Both the position numbers and the translations under genes were made by a program. From contig CAMLMR010000009.1 in assembly GCA_946481335.1 (NCBI GenBank), positions 1 to 32,445 on the forward strand: a DNA stretch of 32,445 nt. The letters are read 5' to 3'. Below the pieces are notes generated by a model. It was given only the letters and a program-made list of their open reading frames with translations. It had not been told where the DNA came from and ran no database searches. Numbering within the stretch: position 1 is the stretch's first letter; every line of letters starts with the position of its first letter. This DNA comes from an uncultured Lactobacillus sp. GTDB taxonomy: Bacteria; Bacillota; Bacilli; Lactobacillales; Lactobacillaceae. Below, piece after piece: positions 14,167 through 24,353 of this stretch.

Positions 14167-15699
14167 CTAGTGTTTGAAATGACGGTTGCCACTAAATACA
14201 AGGGCAATTCCTAATTCGTCAGCTTTATCAATTGAATCTTGATCACGGATACTTCCACCAGGTTCTACAATTGCGGTAATACCGTGTTTGGCAGCAAATT
14301 CAACACAGTCATCCATTGGGAAGTAAGCATCTGAACCTAGTACTGCGTTTGCGTAGTCAGATTTTGTTTCGGCCTTCTTGATAGCAATCTTGGTTGAGTC
14401 GATACGGTTAGGTTGACCTGAACCAACCCCTAGTGTTTGGTGGTCGGTAGTAACCACAATCGCATTACTCTTAACGTGTTTTACGGCGTTTTGGGCAAAT
14501 GCTAAAGCCTTCATTTGTTTTTCAGTTGGTTGTTTCTTTGAGACAACCTTGTATTCAGTTGGTTCTTCATGAAGTAAGTCACGTTCTTGAACTAACATGC
14601 CACCTAGAACGGAAACTAAATCCTTCTTATCTGGGTTAATCTTATCAAAATCAACAGTTAGTAGACGAATATTTTTCTTCTTAGCCAATACATCGTAGGC
14701 TTCGTCGGTAAATGAAGGAGCAATTACGATTTCTAAGAAGATGGCGTGCATCTTTTCAGCAGTAGCTAAATCAACTTCGCGGTTCAAAGCAATGATTCCA
14801 CCAAAGATTGAAGTAGAATCTGATTCATAAGCTAAGTTCCAAGCAGTTAATAGGTCGTCGGCAGTTCCAATACCACATGGGTTCATGTGCTTCAATGCTA
14901 CTACTGTAGCTTGATCTGGGAATTCCGCAACGATACGAAGTGCGGCATCGGCATCCCTTACGTTGTTGTATGATAGCTTCTTACCATGTAGTTGTTTGGC
15001 ATTAGCTAATGAGTATGTTTCAGGAATTGGTTCCTTGTAATAAGCAGCCTTTTGGTGACTGTTTTCACCGTAACGCATTGCTTCTACCTTTTCATATGTG
15101 AAAGTTAGCTTTTCTGGGAATTCTTCTTTGGTTAGGTAGTTGGCGATTAATGCGTCGTAAGCTGCTGTATGTCTAAATACCTTCGCAGCTAAACCACTTC
15201 TGTATTCAGCGTCGATTTCGTTGGCATCGTATCTTGAGATGTAGTCGTCATAATCAGCTACATCGGTAATTACGATAACGTCTTGGCTGTTTTTAGCAGC
15301 GGCTCTAAGCATTGAAGGACCACCGATATCAATATTTTCAATTGCATCGGCATATGTAACGTCCGGATTTTCAATTGTTTCCTTAAATGGGTATAGGTTC
15401 ACGCAGACTAGATCGATTAGACCAATGTTTTGTTCCTTTAGTTGTTGCATGTGTTCTTCATTGTCGCGACGAGCTAGAATTCCAGCGTGAATGCGTGGGT
15501 GCAAAGTCTTAACACGACCATCTAGCATTTCTGAAAAATTAGTAATTTCTTCAACGGCAATCGCGTCGACACCGTTGTCTAATAATGTCTTCAATGTTCC
15601 ACCGGTTGAGACAATATCGTAATCACGTTGTTCTAGTTGTTTGGCAAATTCAACAATTCCATTCTTATCTGAGACACTTAACAATGCTAACTTTTTCAA
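14167..15699 (-). CDS. purH: Bifunctional AICAR formyltransferase / IMP cyclohydrolase
   Basis: Carries out the last two steps to IMP: formylation of AICAR with 10-formyl-THF, then ring closure. The N-terminal MGS-like cyclohydrolase domain starts [14 protein letters not shown] and contains STGGT and [15 protein letters not shown]. The C-terminal transformylase domain has LRYGENSHQ-type [23 protein letters not shown], and the end NRHFKH, with [15 protein letters not shown]. At 510 aa it is normal length. The start is TTG at 15699: GGGAG lies 9 nt upstream and the homologous N-terminus begins there. A TTG further upstream at 15720 would leave no Shine-Dalgarno. The gene then begins 1 bp after the purN stop rather than overlapping it. 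Confidence 0.95.
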   Translation of the reverse strand: MKKLALLSVSDKNGIVEFAKQLEQRDYDIVSTGGTLKTLLDNGVDAIAVEEITNFSEMLDGRVKTLHPRIHAGILARRDNEEHMQQLKEQNIGLIDLVCVNLYPFKETIENPDVTYADAIENIDIGGPSMLRAAAKNSQDVIVITDVADYDDYISRYDANEIDAEYRSGLAAKVFRHTAAYDALIANYLTKEEFPEKLTFTYEKVEAMRYGENSHQKAAYYKEPIPETYSLANAKQLHGKKLSYNNVRDADAALRIVAEFPDQATVVALKHMNPCGIGTADDLLTAWNLAYESDSTSIFGGIIALNREVDLATAEKMHAIFLEIVIAPSFTDEAYDVLAKKKNIRLLTVDFDKINPDKKDLVSVLGGMLVQERDLLHEEPTEYKVVSKKQPTEKQMKALAFAQNAVKHVKSNAIVVTTDHQTLGVGSGQPNRIDSTKIAIKKAETKSDYANAVLGSDAYFPMDDCVEFAAKHGITAIVEPGGSIRDQDSIDKADELGIALVFSGNRHFKH

Positions 15700-15700
15700 T

Positions 15701-16291
15701 TTAAATAACTCCCTTTTCAATTAATTGTAAAATCGTGCGTGGGTACAACTGATGTTCAACATCATGAATTCGATTTTCCAAATCCGCTAACGAATCACCT
15801 TCTTTTCGATAAACTTCTTCTTGAGCAATAATCTGACCGGAGTCAATCCCCGAATCCACAAAGTGAATTGTGACTCCCGTCTTATCGACGCCAGCGTTAT
15901 AGGCATCTAAAATGCCCTGCTTGCCTGGAAAACTCGGCAACAACGCTGGATGAATGTTGATAATCTTGTTGGGATAAGCATTTAGTAACGTTTCCCCTAC
16001 AATGCGCATGTAACCAGCTAAAATGATAACTTCAACGCCTTTTTGCTTTAGTTCTTCTAAGATGCGGCCCTCACGAACCGCTCTTTTTTCACCCTTATGC
16101 AGTTCAGCAATCAAGACATCCACGTTTTTTCGTTCAGCTCTTTGGACTACAAACGCGTCATGGTGATCACATACCAATAGCTTAATATCGATTGGTAAAT
16201 TGGCTTCTGCAATCGCGTCGAAGTTAGTGCCATTTCCCGATGCAAAGATTGCGACGGGCAGTTTAGTTGATTTCAACTGCTTGTTGCTCAC
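15701..16291 (-). CDS. purN: Phosphoribosylglycinamide formyltransferase (GART)
   Basis: Transfers formyl from 10-formyl-THF to GAR, giving FGAR. 196 aa with the family fold: [14 protein letters not shown] for the phosphate site, [20 protein letters not shown] with catalytic N112 and H114, and [12 protein letters not shown] with D150. The start is GTG at 16291, with GAGGTGG 6 nt upstream, inside the end of purM; the genes overlap by 29 bp, which suggests translational coupling. The Shine-Dalgarno of purH lies within its last codons. No purT-type alternative is seen in the window. Confidence 0.95.
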   Translation of the reverse strand: MSNKQLKSTKLPVAIFASGNGTNFDAIAEANLPIDIKLLVCDHHDAFVVQRAERKNVDVLIAELHKGEKRAVREGRILEELKQKGVEVIILAGYMRIVGETLLNAYPNKIINIHPALLPSFPGKQGILDAYNAGVDKTGVTIHFVDSGIDSGQIIAQEEVYRKEGDSLADLENRIHDVEHQLYPRTILQLIEKGVI

Positions 16292-17297
16292 GTTTTACCA
16301 CCTCACCAATCTCAAAATATTCTAGGCCATTATCGGAAAGGTAGTTGGTTACTGCTTGAACGTATTCTTCAGGAGCAACTAACACCATTCCGATTCCTTG
16401 GTTAAACACAAGATCCATATCGCTTTGGTCCAAGTTACCCCAATCTTTCAGACACTTGAAGATGTTTGGGACCGTCCATGATGAACGGTCAATCTTGGCA
16501 GTTAAGTCGTTTGGAATTACTCGAGATAGGTTTTCAGCAATTCCACCACCGGTAATGTTGGCAATCGCATGAATGGCTCCTGATTCGATAATTCCTTTGA
16601 CGTAGTGGTAATACAAACGAGTCGGGGTTAGTAACTCATCAATCAGTGGTTGTGATAAACCTTGGTATGTGGCGTCTAGGTCAAGTTCTGCATCCTTGAT
16701 AATCTTTCTGACCAATGAATAACCGTTGGAATGAATACCGGATGATTTCAAACCAATTAGTTTGTCACCCTCTTTGACGTTTTGTGCACCTAGCAAACGT
16801 TTCTTGTCGGCGATTCCGACCGCAAAGCCACTCAAGTCATAATCATCTTGTTTGTAGATTCCAGGCATTTCAGCCATTTCGCCACCAATTAGTGAAAGAC
16901 CAGCTTGTTTGCATCCCATCACAACACCAGAAACGATTTCCTTTACTTCTTCTGGAAGTAACTTACCAATTCCGATGTAGTCTAGGAAAAATAGTGGTTT
17001 CGCACCTTGAGCTAGAATGTCGTTGGCACACATTGCGACTAAATCAATACCGATAGTGGTATGACGTTTAGCTTGAATGGCCAACATTAACTTAGTGCCG
17101 ACACCATCGGTTCCAGAAATTAGGACCGGGTCGTCGTACTTAGCAAAATGTGATTGAAGTGAATACATTGCGCCGAATCCACCCAGACCGTCGACAACGC
17201 TTTGATCATAAGTAGAAGCAACCATATCTTTGATTGACTTTACCGCTCTTTCGCCGCTTTCAACATCGACACCAGCTTCTTTATATTGATTAGCCAT
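16263..17297 (-). CDS. purM: Phosphoribosylformylglycinamidine cyclo-ligase (AIR synthetase)
   Basis: Closes FGAM to aminoimidazole ribonucleotide with ATP. 344 aa, normal length. It has the PurM/PurL superfamily features: GGFGAMYSLQ, the metal/ATP region SGTDGVGTKLMLA, GIDLVAMCANDIL with the conserved DLVAMxxND, LIGGEMAEMPGIY, and NITGGGIAENLSRVIP. It overlaps purF by 8 bp and purN by 29 bp. Its Shine-Dalgarno (GAGGA) lies in the final codons of purF. Confidence 0.95.
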   Translation of the reverse strand: MANQYKEAGVDVESGERAVKSIKDMVASTYDQSVVDGLGGFGAMYSLQSHFAKYDDPVLISGTDGVGTKLMLAIQAKRHTTIGIDLVAMCANDILAQGAKPLFFLDYIGIGKLLPEEVKEIVSGVVMGCKQAGLSLIGGEMAEMPGIYKQDDYDLSGFAVGIADKKRLLGAQNVKEGDKLIGLKSSGIHSNGYSLVRKIIKDAELDLDATYQGLSQPLIDELLTPTRLYYHYVKGIIESGAIHAIANITGGGIAENLSRVIPNDLTAKIDRSSWTVPNIFKCLKDWGNLDQSDMDLVFNQGIGMVLVAPEEYVQAVTNYLSDNGLEYFEIGEVVKREQQAVEIN

Positions 17298-18753
17298 TCA
17301 CTTCATCCTCCTCGTATAGGTGTAGTCTCTTTGCTTCTGCATCGTATGTTTCTTGGTAGTCATACAATGGAGTTGGATACTTACCGTCAAAGTAAGCTGT
17401 ACATAGACCGTGATATTGGTTATCACAATCTAAACCAATTGCTTCGATTAAACCTTCAACACTTAGGTACTTCAATGAATCTGCTTCGATGATTTCCTTA
17501 ATTTCTTCAATACTGTGGTTGGCACCAATTAGTTCGCTTGGTTTTTGAATATCAATCCCGTAGAAACATGGGTATTTCAAGTCAGGAGAAGCGATTCGCA
17601 CGTGAACTGATTTAGCACCAGCATCCTTTAACATTTTGACGATAAAACGACTGGTAGTTCCTCGAACGATTGAATCATCAACTAGGATGACGTCCTTATC
17701 CTTAATCACTGATTTAACCACGGAAAGTTTCATAGAAACCCCACGTTCACGACGTTCTTGCGTTGGTTCAATGAAAGTTCTGGCAACGTATTGGTTCTTA
17801 ATCAATCCCATTTCGTATGGAATACCACTTTCAATTGCGTATCCCATCGCTGCGGATAGTGATGAGTTAGGTACTCCGATTACGACATCAGCCTTGGTAG
17901 GATTTTCACGGGCGACCAAAGCACCCATGCGTTTTCTCGCTTCATGAACTGAAACACCATGAATAACTGAGTCAGGACGAGCAAAATAGACATATTCCAT
18001 TGAACAAATTGTTAGTTCAGTATCTTCGGTAAAGTGGTCAATCTTGATTCCAGAGTCATCAACGATAATCACTTCACCAGGTTGAACATCCCTTACATAT
18101 TCGGCTTGAACTTGATCTAGCGCACAGGTTTCACTACAGATAACGACTGCGCCGTCTTTTCTTCTGCCGATAACCAATGGACGTAATCCGTTCGGGTCAC
18201 AGACAGCATACATTGCGTCGGGGCTAAGTAATACGTAGGCGAAACCACCGTGCATTTGGTTGGCGGCTTCCTTGATACGACCTAAGAATGTGTCTTGGTT
18301 ACTGATTTCAATCAAGTCACCGAAGATTTCGCTATCAGAGTCTGATTGGAAGATGGTTCCAGTTTTTCTAAGCATTTCTTTTAGAGTGTCGGCATTAGTT
18401 AGGTTCCCGTTGTGTGATAGAGCGAAGTGGGTTTCGGTGTTTTCAAACATGAAAGGTTGAACATTATTGATAGTATGGCTTCCAGCTGTAGCGTATCGAA
18501 TGTGACCTAGTGCTGCATTCCCATGTAGTCGATCAAAGGCATGCGGGTCATCAAAAATAGCGCCGAGTAAACCTTGTCCGCGATATCGGTTTAATCGTTT
18601 ATTTGCATCGATAGCTAGAATTCCAGCGCCTTCTTGCCCACGATGTTGCAAGGCGTGAAGACCACTGTAAGCAACCTTGGCGGCTGGACCTTCAACGCCC
18701 CAGACACCAAAGACACCACATTCATCGTTTAAGCTTTTGACTTCATTTGGCAT
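17290..18753 (-). CDS. purF: Amidophosphoribosyltransferase
   Basis: Committed step: PRPP plus glutamine to phosphoribosylamine. 487 aa. An 11-residue propeptide ([11 protein letters not shown]) precedes the N-terminal nucleophile C12 in CGVFG, as in Bacillus PurF, and must be removed for activity. Glutaminase residues [14 protein letters not shown] and SDSDSE are present, and the PRPP loop is [14 protein letters not shown]. Of the four Cys that bind the Fe-S cluster in the Bacillus enzyme, C250, C396 and C451 match by spacing but the fourth is Y454 (C-T-A-Y). A normal cluster is therefore doubtful. The gene overlaps the purL end by 25 bp. Confidence 0.95.
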   Translation of the reverse strand: MPNEVKSLNDECGVFGVWGVEGPAAKVAYSGLHALQHRGQEGAGILAIDANKRLNRYRGQGLLGAIFDDPHAFDRLHGNAALGHIRYATAGSHTINNVQPFMFENTETHFALSHNGNLTNADTLKEMLRKTGTIFQSDSDSEIFGDLIEISNQDTFLGRIKEAANQMHGGFAYVLLSPDAMYAVCDPNGLRPLVIGRRKDGAVVICSETCALDQVQAEYVRDVQPGEVIIVDDSGIKIDHFTEDTELTICSMEYVYFARPDSVIHGVSVHEARKRMGALVARENPTKADVVIGVPNSSLSAAMGYAIESGIPYEMGLIKNQYVARTFIEPTQERRERGVSMKLSVVKSVIKDKDVILVDDSIVRGTTSRFIVKMLKDAGAKSVHVRIASPDLKYPCFYGIDIQKPSELIGANHSIEEIKEIIEADSLKYLSVEGLIEAIGLDCDNQYHGLCTAYFDGKYPTPLYDYQETYDAEAKRLHLYEEDEVNG

Positions 18754-20951
18754 GATAAACTTTCCTTCCAGATGGTTTTTAGTGCAGTCATGTCTTCAAC
18801 ATATCTACCATCCTGTAGTTGTAAGTTGATTTGTTGACTGTCATCAGTGACACCAATCAAGTGAGCCTTCTTACCAGCTAGTCTTTCGAAGGCATCCTTG
18901 TCTTCTTGGCTAACTGAGACCACGTATCTTGATTGCGTTTCTGAGAATAGTTGTGCTTTCGTAATATCGATTTCACCCTTTAGACCAAGGTCGTTTTGGA
19001 ATAGTGATTCTAGGATTGAAACGATAATTCCACCTTCACTAACATCATGAGCTGATTCGATTAGGTGATTATGAATTAAATCTAGTATCAAACGTTGGTT
19101 GCTAAATTCTTCTTCTAGGTCAAAGCGAATCTTTCCTGAAATGTTTCCTTCTAGATTTTTTTGAATTTCTGATCCGGCGAAATCATCAAATGTATCACCA
19201 ATCACGTAGACTAATTCGCCAGCTTCTTTGATGTCTGATCTGGTAATGTATTGGTTATCTTCGATTAGACCAACCATTCCAATCATTGGAGTTGGGTAAA
19301 TTGCCTTGTTATCAGTTTCGTTGTATAGCGAAACATTTCCGGCGATGACAGGTGTATCGAATTTTTCGCAGGCCTTTGAAATACCTTCAACAGATTGGTC
19401 CATTTCAAAGTAACTTTCTGAATCATCGGGGTTTCCAAAGTTCAAACAGTCGGTGATACCAATTGGAACGGCACCACTAGCAACGATGTTTCTAGCAGCT
19501 TCTGAAACGGCGATTTGACCACCTAGTTTTGGATTTAGGTAAATATAACGACCGTTGGCATCAGTAGTCATCGCAAGTGACTTGTTAGTGCCACGAACAC
19601 GAATGACACCTGAATCACTACCAGGTTGGACAACCGTGTTGGCTTGAACACGACAGTCGTATTGGCGATAAACAGATTCTTTTGAAGCGATGGTAGGTTG
19701 ACCGATAATTGTCTTTACCATGTCGTTGACATCGTTTATAACCGGTGTTTTCGCTTCTTCAACGTTCTTTAGACGTTCGGGTTCAACAACATCGTGTTGG
19801 TATTCGGGAACATCGTGAACCAAGCTTGAAGTTGGAATGTCACAAACTACTTCACCGTGTTGGAACAAACGGTATTGCTTGTCGTCGTTAACGTGACCAA
19901 TCACAACAGCATCTAAATGATGTTTTTCAAAGACTTCTAGAACTTCGTCTTCGTGGCCAGCCTTAACACATAGCAACATTCTTTCTTGAGATTCGGAAAG
20001 CATGATTTCATATGGAGTCATGCCGATTTCTCTTTGTGGCACTAAGTCGAGATCTAAATCCACCCCACTGTTGGCCTTGTCAGCCATTTCAGCTGAAGAA
20101 GATACTAGACCAGCGGCACCCATATCTTGAATTCCGACTAGGATATCCTTGTGGTTATGGGTAACTTCTAGACAGGCGTCAACAAGTAATTTTTCCATGA
20201 ATGGGTCACCCACTTGAACGGCTGAGCGGTCTGATTCTTCCTCGGTACTGAATTGACTGGATGCAAATGTAGCACCATTGATTCCATCACGACCGGTCTT
20301 AGCACCAACGTAGATAATTGAGTTACCAGCACCTGAGGCACGTCCGGCTTCAATGTCTGCTTGATCCATTAGGCCGACACACATAACGTTTACCAATGGG
20401 TTTCCGTCGTAGCATGGGTCAAAACTAATTTCACCACCGACTGTTGGAACTCCGATACAGTTACCGTAACCGGCAATTCCGGCAACAACCTTGTCTAATA
20501 GAAAACGATTCTTGTCATTAGTTAGTTCACCGAAACGAAGACTGTCTAGAGAAGCAACCGGTTTGGCACCCATTGAGAAAATGTCTCTGATAATTCCACC
20601 AACACCGGTAGCGGCACCTTCGTAAGGTTCAACGTAACTTGGATGGTTATGACTTTCGGCCTTGAATACGACCGCTTGGCCATCACCGATGTCTAACACC
20701 CCGGCACCTTCACCAGGTCCTTGTAAGACGCGAGAACCATCTGACCAGAACTTTCTAAGCACTGGCTTTGAGTTCTTGTATGAACAGTGTTCGCTCCACA
20801 TTCCTGAGTACAAACCAGTTTCAGTGTAGTTAGGTAAGCGGTGCAAAATGTCATTTGCGATTAAGTTATATTCAAAATCAGTTAAACCCCAGTCTTGATA
20901 AATCTTTTGATCTTTAATGTCTTGGGGTGTAATTGTCTTTGGCTTTTCCAT
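18729..20951 (-). CDS. purL: Phosphoribosylformylglycinamidine synthase, large subunit
   Basis: Synthetase subunit of FGAM synthase: ATP-dependent amidation of FGAR with ammonia channelled from PurQ, held together by PurS. At 740 aa it is the short, three-subunit type, not the fused PurL of about 1,300 aa. It consists of two PurM-like halves. Visible motifs are [19 protein letters not shown] near the N-terminus (H catalytic), [31 protein letters not shown]-type [27 protein letters not shown]-like [15 protein letters not shown], and [10 protein letters not shown]. Start after GGAG, 4 bp past the purQ stop. Confidence 0.95.
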   Translation of the reverse strand: MEKPKTITPQDIKDQKIYQDWGLTDFEYNLIANDILHRLPNYTETGLYSGMWSEHCSYKNSKPVLRKFWSDGSRVLQGPGEGAGVLDIGDGQAVVFKAESHNHPSYVEPYEGAATGVGGIIRDIFSMGAKPVASLDSLRFGELTNDKNRFLLDKVVAGIAGYGNCIGVPTVGGEISFDPCYDGNPLVNVMCVGLMDQADIEAGRASGAGNSIIYVGAKTGRDGINGATFASSQFSTEEESDRSAVQVGDPFMEKLLVDACLEVTHNHKDILVGIQDMGAAGLVSSSAEMADKANSGVDLDLDLVPQREIGMTPYEIMLSESQERMLLCVKAGHEDEVLEVFEKHHLDAVVIGHVNDDKQYRLFQHGEVVCDIPTSSLVHDVPEYQHDVVEPERLKNVEEAKTPVINDVNDMVKTIIGQPTIASKESVYRQYDCRVQANTVVQPGSDSGVIRVRGTNKSLAMTTDANGRYIYLNPKLGGQIAVSEAARNIVASGAVPIGITDCLNFGNPDDSESYFEMDQSVEGISKACEKFDTPVIAGNVSLYNETDNKAIYPTPMIGMVGLIEDNQYITRSDIKEAGELVYVIGDTFDDFAGSEIQKNLEGNISGKIRFDLEEEFSNQRLILDLIHNHLIESAHDVSEGGIIVSILESLFQNDLGLKGEIDITKAQLFSETQSRYVVSVSQEDKDAFERLAGKKAHLIGVTDDSQQINLQLQDGRYVEDMTALKTIWKESLSCQMKSKA

Positions 20952-20955
20952 CTTG

Positions 20956-21621
20956 TTAGCTCCTAACGTGATTTAATAATGACTTGAACAACTTCAAGCC
21001 GTCGGTTCCGCCTAAAATACTTTCCACGGCACGTTCTGGATGAGGCATCATTCCTAAAACGTTACCTTGTTCGTTAACAACTCCGGCGATATTATCGCAA
21101 CTACCGTTTGGATTGTCTTCGTAGGTGAAGACGATTTGATCGTTAGCCTTTAGTTGAGCCAATGTTTCATCGTCACAGTAGTAGTTACCTTCACCGTGAG
21201 CGATTGGAATATCAATTACTTCTGATTCTTCGTATTGGTCGGTAAACATTGTGTCGTTATTTTGTACGCGTAGTTTGGACCAATCTGAGATGAATTCCAT
21301 GCTGGTGTTGTGTTGAAGCGAGCCTGGTAAAAGGTTAGCTTCGGTTAAAATTTGAAAACCGTTGCAGACACCCAATACTGGTTTACCTTCTGCAGCCATC
21401 TCCTTAACTGATTCCATAACTGGTGCAAAACGAGCAACCGCACCACTTCTTAGGTAATCGCCGTATGAGAATCCACCGGGAATTAAGACGCCGTCGTATC
21501 CATCTAGGTTAGTGGCATCTGAAGTAACTAGGTCGACGTCTTCGTTTAGTGAATCGCGTACTGCATAATACATATCCATGTCACAATTGGAGCCGGGAAA
21601 ACTAATTACTGCAAACTTCAT
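20956..21621 (-). CDS. purQ: Phosphoribosylformylglycinamidine synthase, glutaminase subunit
   Basis: Class I glutamine amidotransferase that releases ammonia for PurL. 221 aa, typical of the small-subunit type. The triad is complete: C86 in [10 protein letters not shown]194 and E196 in [23 protein letters not shown] forms the oxyanion region. ATGA overlap with purS (4 bp) indicates coupled translation. Its end carries the Shine-Dalgarno for purL. Confidence 0.95.
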   Translation of the reverse strand: MKFAVISFPGSNCDMDMYYAVRDSLNEDVDLVTSDATNLDGYDGVLIPGGFSYGDYLRSGAVARFAPVMESVKEMAAEGKPVLGVCNGFQILTEANLLPGSLQHNTSMEFISDWSKLRVQNNDTMFTDQYEESEVIDIPIAHGEGNYYCDDETLAQLKANDQIVFTYEDNPNGSCDNIAGVVNEQGNVLGMMPHPERAVESILGGTDGLKLFKSLLNHVRS

Positions 21622-21872
21622 TTCGCCACTTCCTTTAGTTCAAATTCGAAAGATTCCATGTTGTGGTTAACTAATAAATCTTTAGCAATGTCATTAACAA
21701 TCTTTGAAGCTTCATCTTCACTGTCTGCTTGGATGTTAACTTCGAAGTACTTACCTTGTTTGACTGAGTCAACTTTGTCGTAACCCAAACGTTGTAAGGC
21801 ATTCAATACTGCTTCACCTTGAGGATCTAAAATTGATGCTTTGTGATGAACATAAATTTGTGCTAAATACAT
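21618..21872 (-). CDS. purS: Phosphoribosylformylglycinamidine synthase, PurS subunit
   Basis: Small structural subunit (84 aa) that bridges PurQ and PurL in the FGAM synthase complex. Signatures: [28 protein letters not shown] and GKYFEVNIQ. The fold is a ferredoxin-like dimer. Shine-Dalgarno AGGGAGG is strong and well spaced. It lies between purC and purQ, as in other Firmicutes operons. Confidence 0.95.
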   Translation of the reverse strand: MYLAQIYVHHKASILDPQGEAVLNALQRLGYDKVDSVKQGKYFEVNIQADSEDEASKIVNDIAKDLLVNHNMESFEFELKEVAK

Positions 21873-21885
21873 ATTTTCTTCCTCC

Positions 21886-22593
21886 CTAAATGGCTGCTCG
21901 TAAACGATTTAGAATTTCTAGATATCCTGGCATCATGTCGCCAGCTTCTTTTCTGAAAACATCCTTATCTAATGATTCATTAGTGTCTTTATCTAGTAAA
22001 CGACATGAATCTGGTGAAATTTCATCAGCTAGGATGATTTCGCCAGCTTCGTTAATCCCAAATTCTAGTTTGAAATCAACTAGTTTTACGTTCATCTTGT
22101 CGAATAATTGAGTCAAAATTTGGTTAACTTTCAAACCGTCAGCTTCTAGTTGAGCTAACTTGTCGGCTTCGATTAAATCCAAACCAATTGCATCAGACTT
22201 GGTAACGATTGGATCGTGTAAATCATTGTCCTTATAAAAAAATTCGACAACTGGTTCTTTCAATGTTTGAAGATAATCAGTGCCGAATCTTTTTTGGAAA
22301 TGTCCGGCTGCAAAATTTCTAACTACAACTTCCAGCGGAATCATTTCAACTTTTTTATTTAATTGATCTGTTTCGTTAACACGTTCAATAAAGTGCGTAG
22401 CAACGCCATTTTCGTTTAGGTATGTGAAAATCATACTTGAAATTTCGTTGTTAACCGCACCCTTGTTTTCGATTAATTCATTACGCAAGCCATCCCCAGC
22501 AGTGGTGTGGTCTGTGTAGTGCACACGCAATACACTTGAATCATCGGTGGTGTAAAGTTCTTTAGTCTTTCCTGATGCAACTAATGTAGTCAT
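21886..22593 (-). CDS. purC: Phosphoribosylaminoimidazole-succinocarboxamide synthase (SAICAR synthetase)
   Basis: Joins CAIR and aspartate with ATP to SAICAR. 235 aa. Motifs: SGKTKELYTTDD (nucleotide loop), HYTDHTTAGDG, EVVVRNFAAGHF, ADEISPDSCRLLD. The start is placed at ATG 22593, with GAGGAG 6 nt upstream. An earlier in-frame ATG at 22608 contains this Shine-Dalgarno and so is not used. The purB lyase that follows in the pathway is not next to it, unlike in Bacillus, where purB lies between purK and purC. Confidence 0.95.
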   Translation of the reverse strand: MTTLVASGKTKELYTTDDSSVLRVHYTDHTTAGDGLRNELIENKGAVNNEISSMIFTYLNENGVATHFIERVNETDQLNKKVEMIPLEVVVRNFAAGHFQKRFGTDYLQTLKEPVVEFFYKDNDLHDPIVTKSDAIGLDLIEADKLAQLEADGLKVNQILTQLFDKMNVKLVDFKLEFGINEAGEIILADEISPDSCRLLDKDTNESLDKDVFRKEAGDMMPGYLEILNRLRAAI

Positions 22594-22604
22594 TTTAATT
22601 CTCC

Positions 22605-23726
22605 TCATCTAAATAATTTAACGTCTTGCAATAACTGATCAATTGATGAACCAGTCACGGTAATGTGACCCATCTTTCGTTGATGCTTAATTTCTGCTTT
22701 ACCGTAATCATGGAAGTTCCATTCTGGATGGTTGACTAACTCGTTTCGACCGAGTGTCAAATTATCACCCAAAAGGTTTACCATAACGGCGTTATCAATT
22801 AACTTGATATCTGGTAAAGATAGATTACAAATACTTAAAATATGTGCTTTAAATTGAGAAACGTTGCAGGCCTCAATGGTGTAGTGACCTGAATTATGTG
22901 GTCTTGGCGCTAGCTCGTTAACCAGTAGTCTACCGTCTTCCATCAAGAAGAATTCGATACCTAATACACCGACTAGTTTCATTTCCGAAGCAATGTTTTC
23001 AGCAATCCTTTCGGCATCCTTATGAACCTTTTCGTCGGTTCTTGCTGGCACGATGCTAGTGTGTAAGATGTGGTCCTTATGAATATTTTCGCTAAGTGGG
23101 AAGACAATCACCTTGCCGGAAACATCTCGGTCTACCATTATGGAAACTTCCTGTACAAAAGGTTGCTTTCTTTCGTAGATCCACTCAATGCCGTCCAAGT
23201 GTTTAATGGCTTCCTTTAGGTCGTCTTCGTTATTAATATCGAATTGACCGTGGCCATCATATCCACCCTCAGCGGTTTTTAAAATCGCAGGAGTTGAGAT
23301 TTGTTGGTACGCCTTTAATAAATCGTCGGCGTTATTTACTGGCATGTAGTCAGTAACAGGTGCTCCAATGCTTTGTAAAAAGCCCTTTTCCTTGTTTCGA
23401 TTACTAGTGATTTCTAGTTCACTAATCGGTTGCGGAATATATGTAGTATCCGAGACCTTTTTGATTGCTTTTTGGTCGACGTTTTCAAACTCGTAAGTTA
23501 AAACATCAGACTTGTCAGCCAATTGTTTAATTGCAGATACGTCGTCATAATCAGCGATAATTTGAAAGTCAGCAACTTGAGCTGCCGGAGCGTCTGGGGT
23601 TGGATCTAAAACACCAACTTTATATCCCATTTCCTTAGCAACTAGTGCCATCATCTGACCCAATTGACCGCCACCTAAAATTCCAATGGTGGCTGGTGGC
23701 AAAATTGGCTTAGTGTAATTGTTCAT
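22605..23726 (-). CDS. purK: N5-carboxyaminoimidazole ribonucleotide synthase
   Basis: ATP-grasp enzyme that carboxylates AIR with bicarbonate to N5-CAIR, the partner of PurE. About 373 aa. N-terminal ATIGILGGGQLGQMMA is diagnostic, followed by YEFENVD, KTAEGGYDGHGQF, and NELAPRPHNSGHYTIEA. The start is taken at ATG 23726 (MNNYTKP). AAAGGAGG lies 12 nt upstream, slightly far, so an in-frame TTG at 23735 is an alternative. Either way the gene overlaps the 3' end of purE. Confidence 0.94.
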   Translation of the reverse strand: MNNYTKPILPPATIGILGGGQLGQMMALVAKEMGYKVGVLDPTPDAPAAQVADFQIIADYDDVSAIKQLADKSDVLTYEFENVDQKAIKKVSDTTYIPQPISELEITSNRNKEKGFLQSIGAPVTDYMPVNNADDLLKAYQQISTPAILKTAEGGYDGHGQFDINNEDDLKEAIKHLDGIEWIYERKQPFVQEVSIMVDRDVSGKVIVFPLSENIHKDHILHTSIVPARTDEKVHKDAERIAENIASEMKLVGVLGIEFFLMEDGRLLVNELAPRPHNSGHYTIEACNVSQFKAHILSICNLSLPDIKLIDNAVMVNLLGDNLTLGRNELVNHPEWNFHDYGKAEIKHQRKMGHITVTGSSIDQLLQDVKLFR

Positions 23727-24192
23727 TACTATCAATTGCCTCCTTTGTTTGTCTTTCACGGAAATCATCTAGACTTTGTGCAATCTTTTCATCGCTAATC
23801 GCTAGAATTTGTGCCGCTAACAACGCAGCGTTCTTTGCACCAGCATCACCAATTGCGACGGTCGCAACCGGTACGCCAGAAGGCATTTGAACGATTGATA
23901 GTAGTGAATCGACTCCATTTAAGGTGCTTGTCTTAACCGGAATTCCGATTACCGGTAAAGTTGTATTTGCCGCTAACATCCCTGGTAAGTGCGCCGCACC
24001 ACCCGCCGCAGCAATAATCACCTTGTATTGTTCGTATTTTGCTGAACGACCAAAAGCTTGTAATTCGTTTGGCATCCGATGGGCTGAGATAATCTTGGTA
24101 TTATAACTAATGTCTAAGCTATCTAAAGTATCGATAGTTCCCTGTATTTTAGGGAAATCAGAGATAGAACCCATTACAACTGCTACATCCAT
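23710..24192 (-). CDS. purE: N5-carboxyaminoimidazole ribonucleotide mutase (class I PurE)
   Basis: Moves the carboxyl group of N5-CAIR to carbon, giving CAIR. 160 aa, class I, since purK is present. Motifs: MGSISDFPK, ISAHRMP, AAAGGAAHLPGMLAANTTLPVIGIPV, and MPSGVPVATVAIG. It is the first gene of the purine operon. Transcription should begin about 27 nt before the ATG, and GGGGAG serves as Shine-Dalgarno. It overlaps purK by about 17 bp. Confidence 0.96.
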   Translation of the reverse strand: MDVAVVMGSISDFPKIQGTIDTLDSLDISYNTKIISAHRMPNELQAFGRSAKYEQYKVIIAAAGGAAHLPGMLAANTTLPVIGIPVKTSTLNGVDSLLSIVQMPSGVPVATVAIGDAGAKNAALLAAQILAISDEKIAQSLDDFRERQTKEAIDSNEQLH

Positions 24193-24225
24193 TTTTATAA
24201 GTCTCCCCTCTAAATGGTTAAACTT

Positions 24226-24254
24226 ATAATAACAACCGATTTAACTTTCGTCAA
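24226..24254 (-). promoter_or_regulatory. Purine operon promoter
   Basis: On the minus strand -35 TTGACG (24249-24254), an exact 17-bp spacer and -10 TATTAT (24226-24231). The predicted leader is about 27 nt, too short for a purine riboswitch. Confidence 0.8.
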
Positions 24255-24257
24255 CTA

Positions 24258-24270
24258 AAAAGCGAACAAT
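24258..24270 (+). promoter_or_regulatory. PurBox 1 (PurR binding)
   Basis: AAAAGCGAACAAT matches the Firmicutes PurBox AWWWCCGAACWWT at 12 of 13 positions. It lies a few bases upstream of the operon -35 and points away from the operon. Confidence 0.72.
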
Positions 24271-24288
24271 ATTTTAAAATAATATATT

Positions 24289-24301
24289 ATAGTTCGTTAA
24301 A
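24289..24301 (-). promoter_or_regulatory. PurBox 2 (PurR binding), opposed to PurBox 1
   Basis: Read on the minus strand, TTTAACGAACTAT matches AWWWCCGAACWWT at 11 of 13. It is inverted relative to PurBox 1 with 18 bp between the boxes, close to the 16-17 bp spacing known from B. subtilis. PurR would respond to PRPP. The purR gene is not in the window. Confidence 0.68.
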
Positions 24302-24318
24302 AACACGAATATTAGCAC

Positions 24319-24350
24319 AAAAAAGACCAACTCAGCAAAGTTGGTCTTTT
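24319..24350 (-). terminator. Terminator of the D,D-carboxypeptidase gene
   Basis: On the minus strand AAAAGACCAAC pairs with GTTGGTCTTTT around an 8-nt loop, with a following T-run. It separates dacA from the purine promoter. Confidence 0.85.
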
Positions 24351-24353
24351 GAA

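Noticed and set aside
24193-24353. Possible purine riboswitch before purE
   Set aside because: The predicted transcript start leaves about 27 nt of leader, and the upstream sequence is explained by the promoter, PurBoxes and a terminator.
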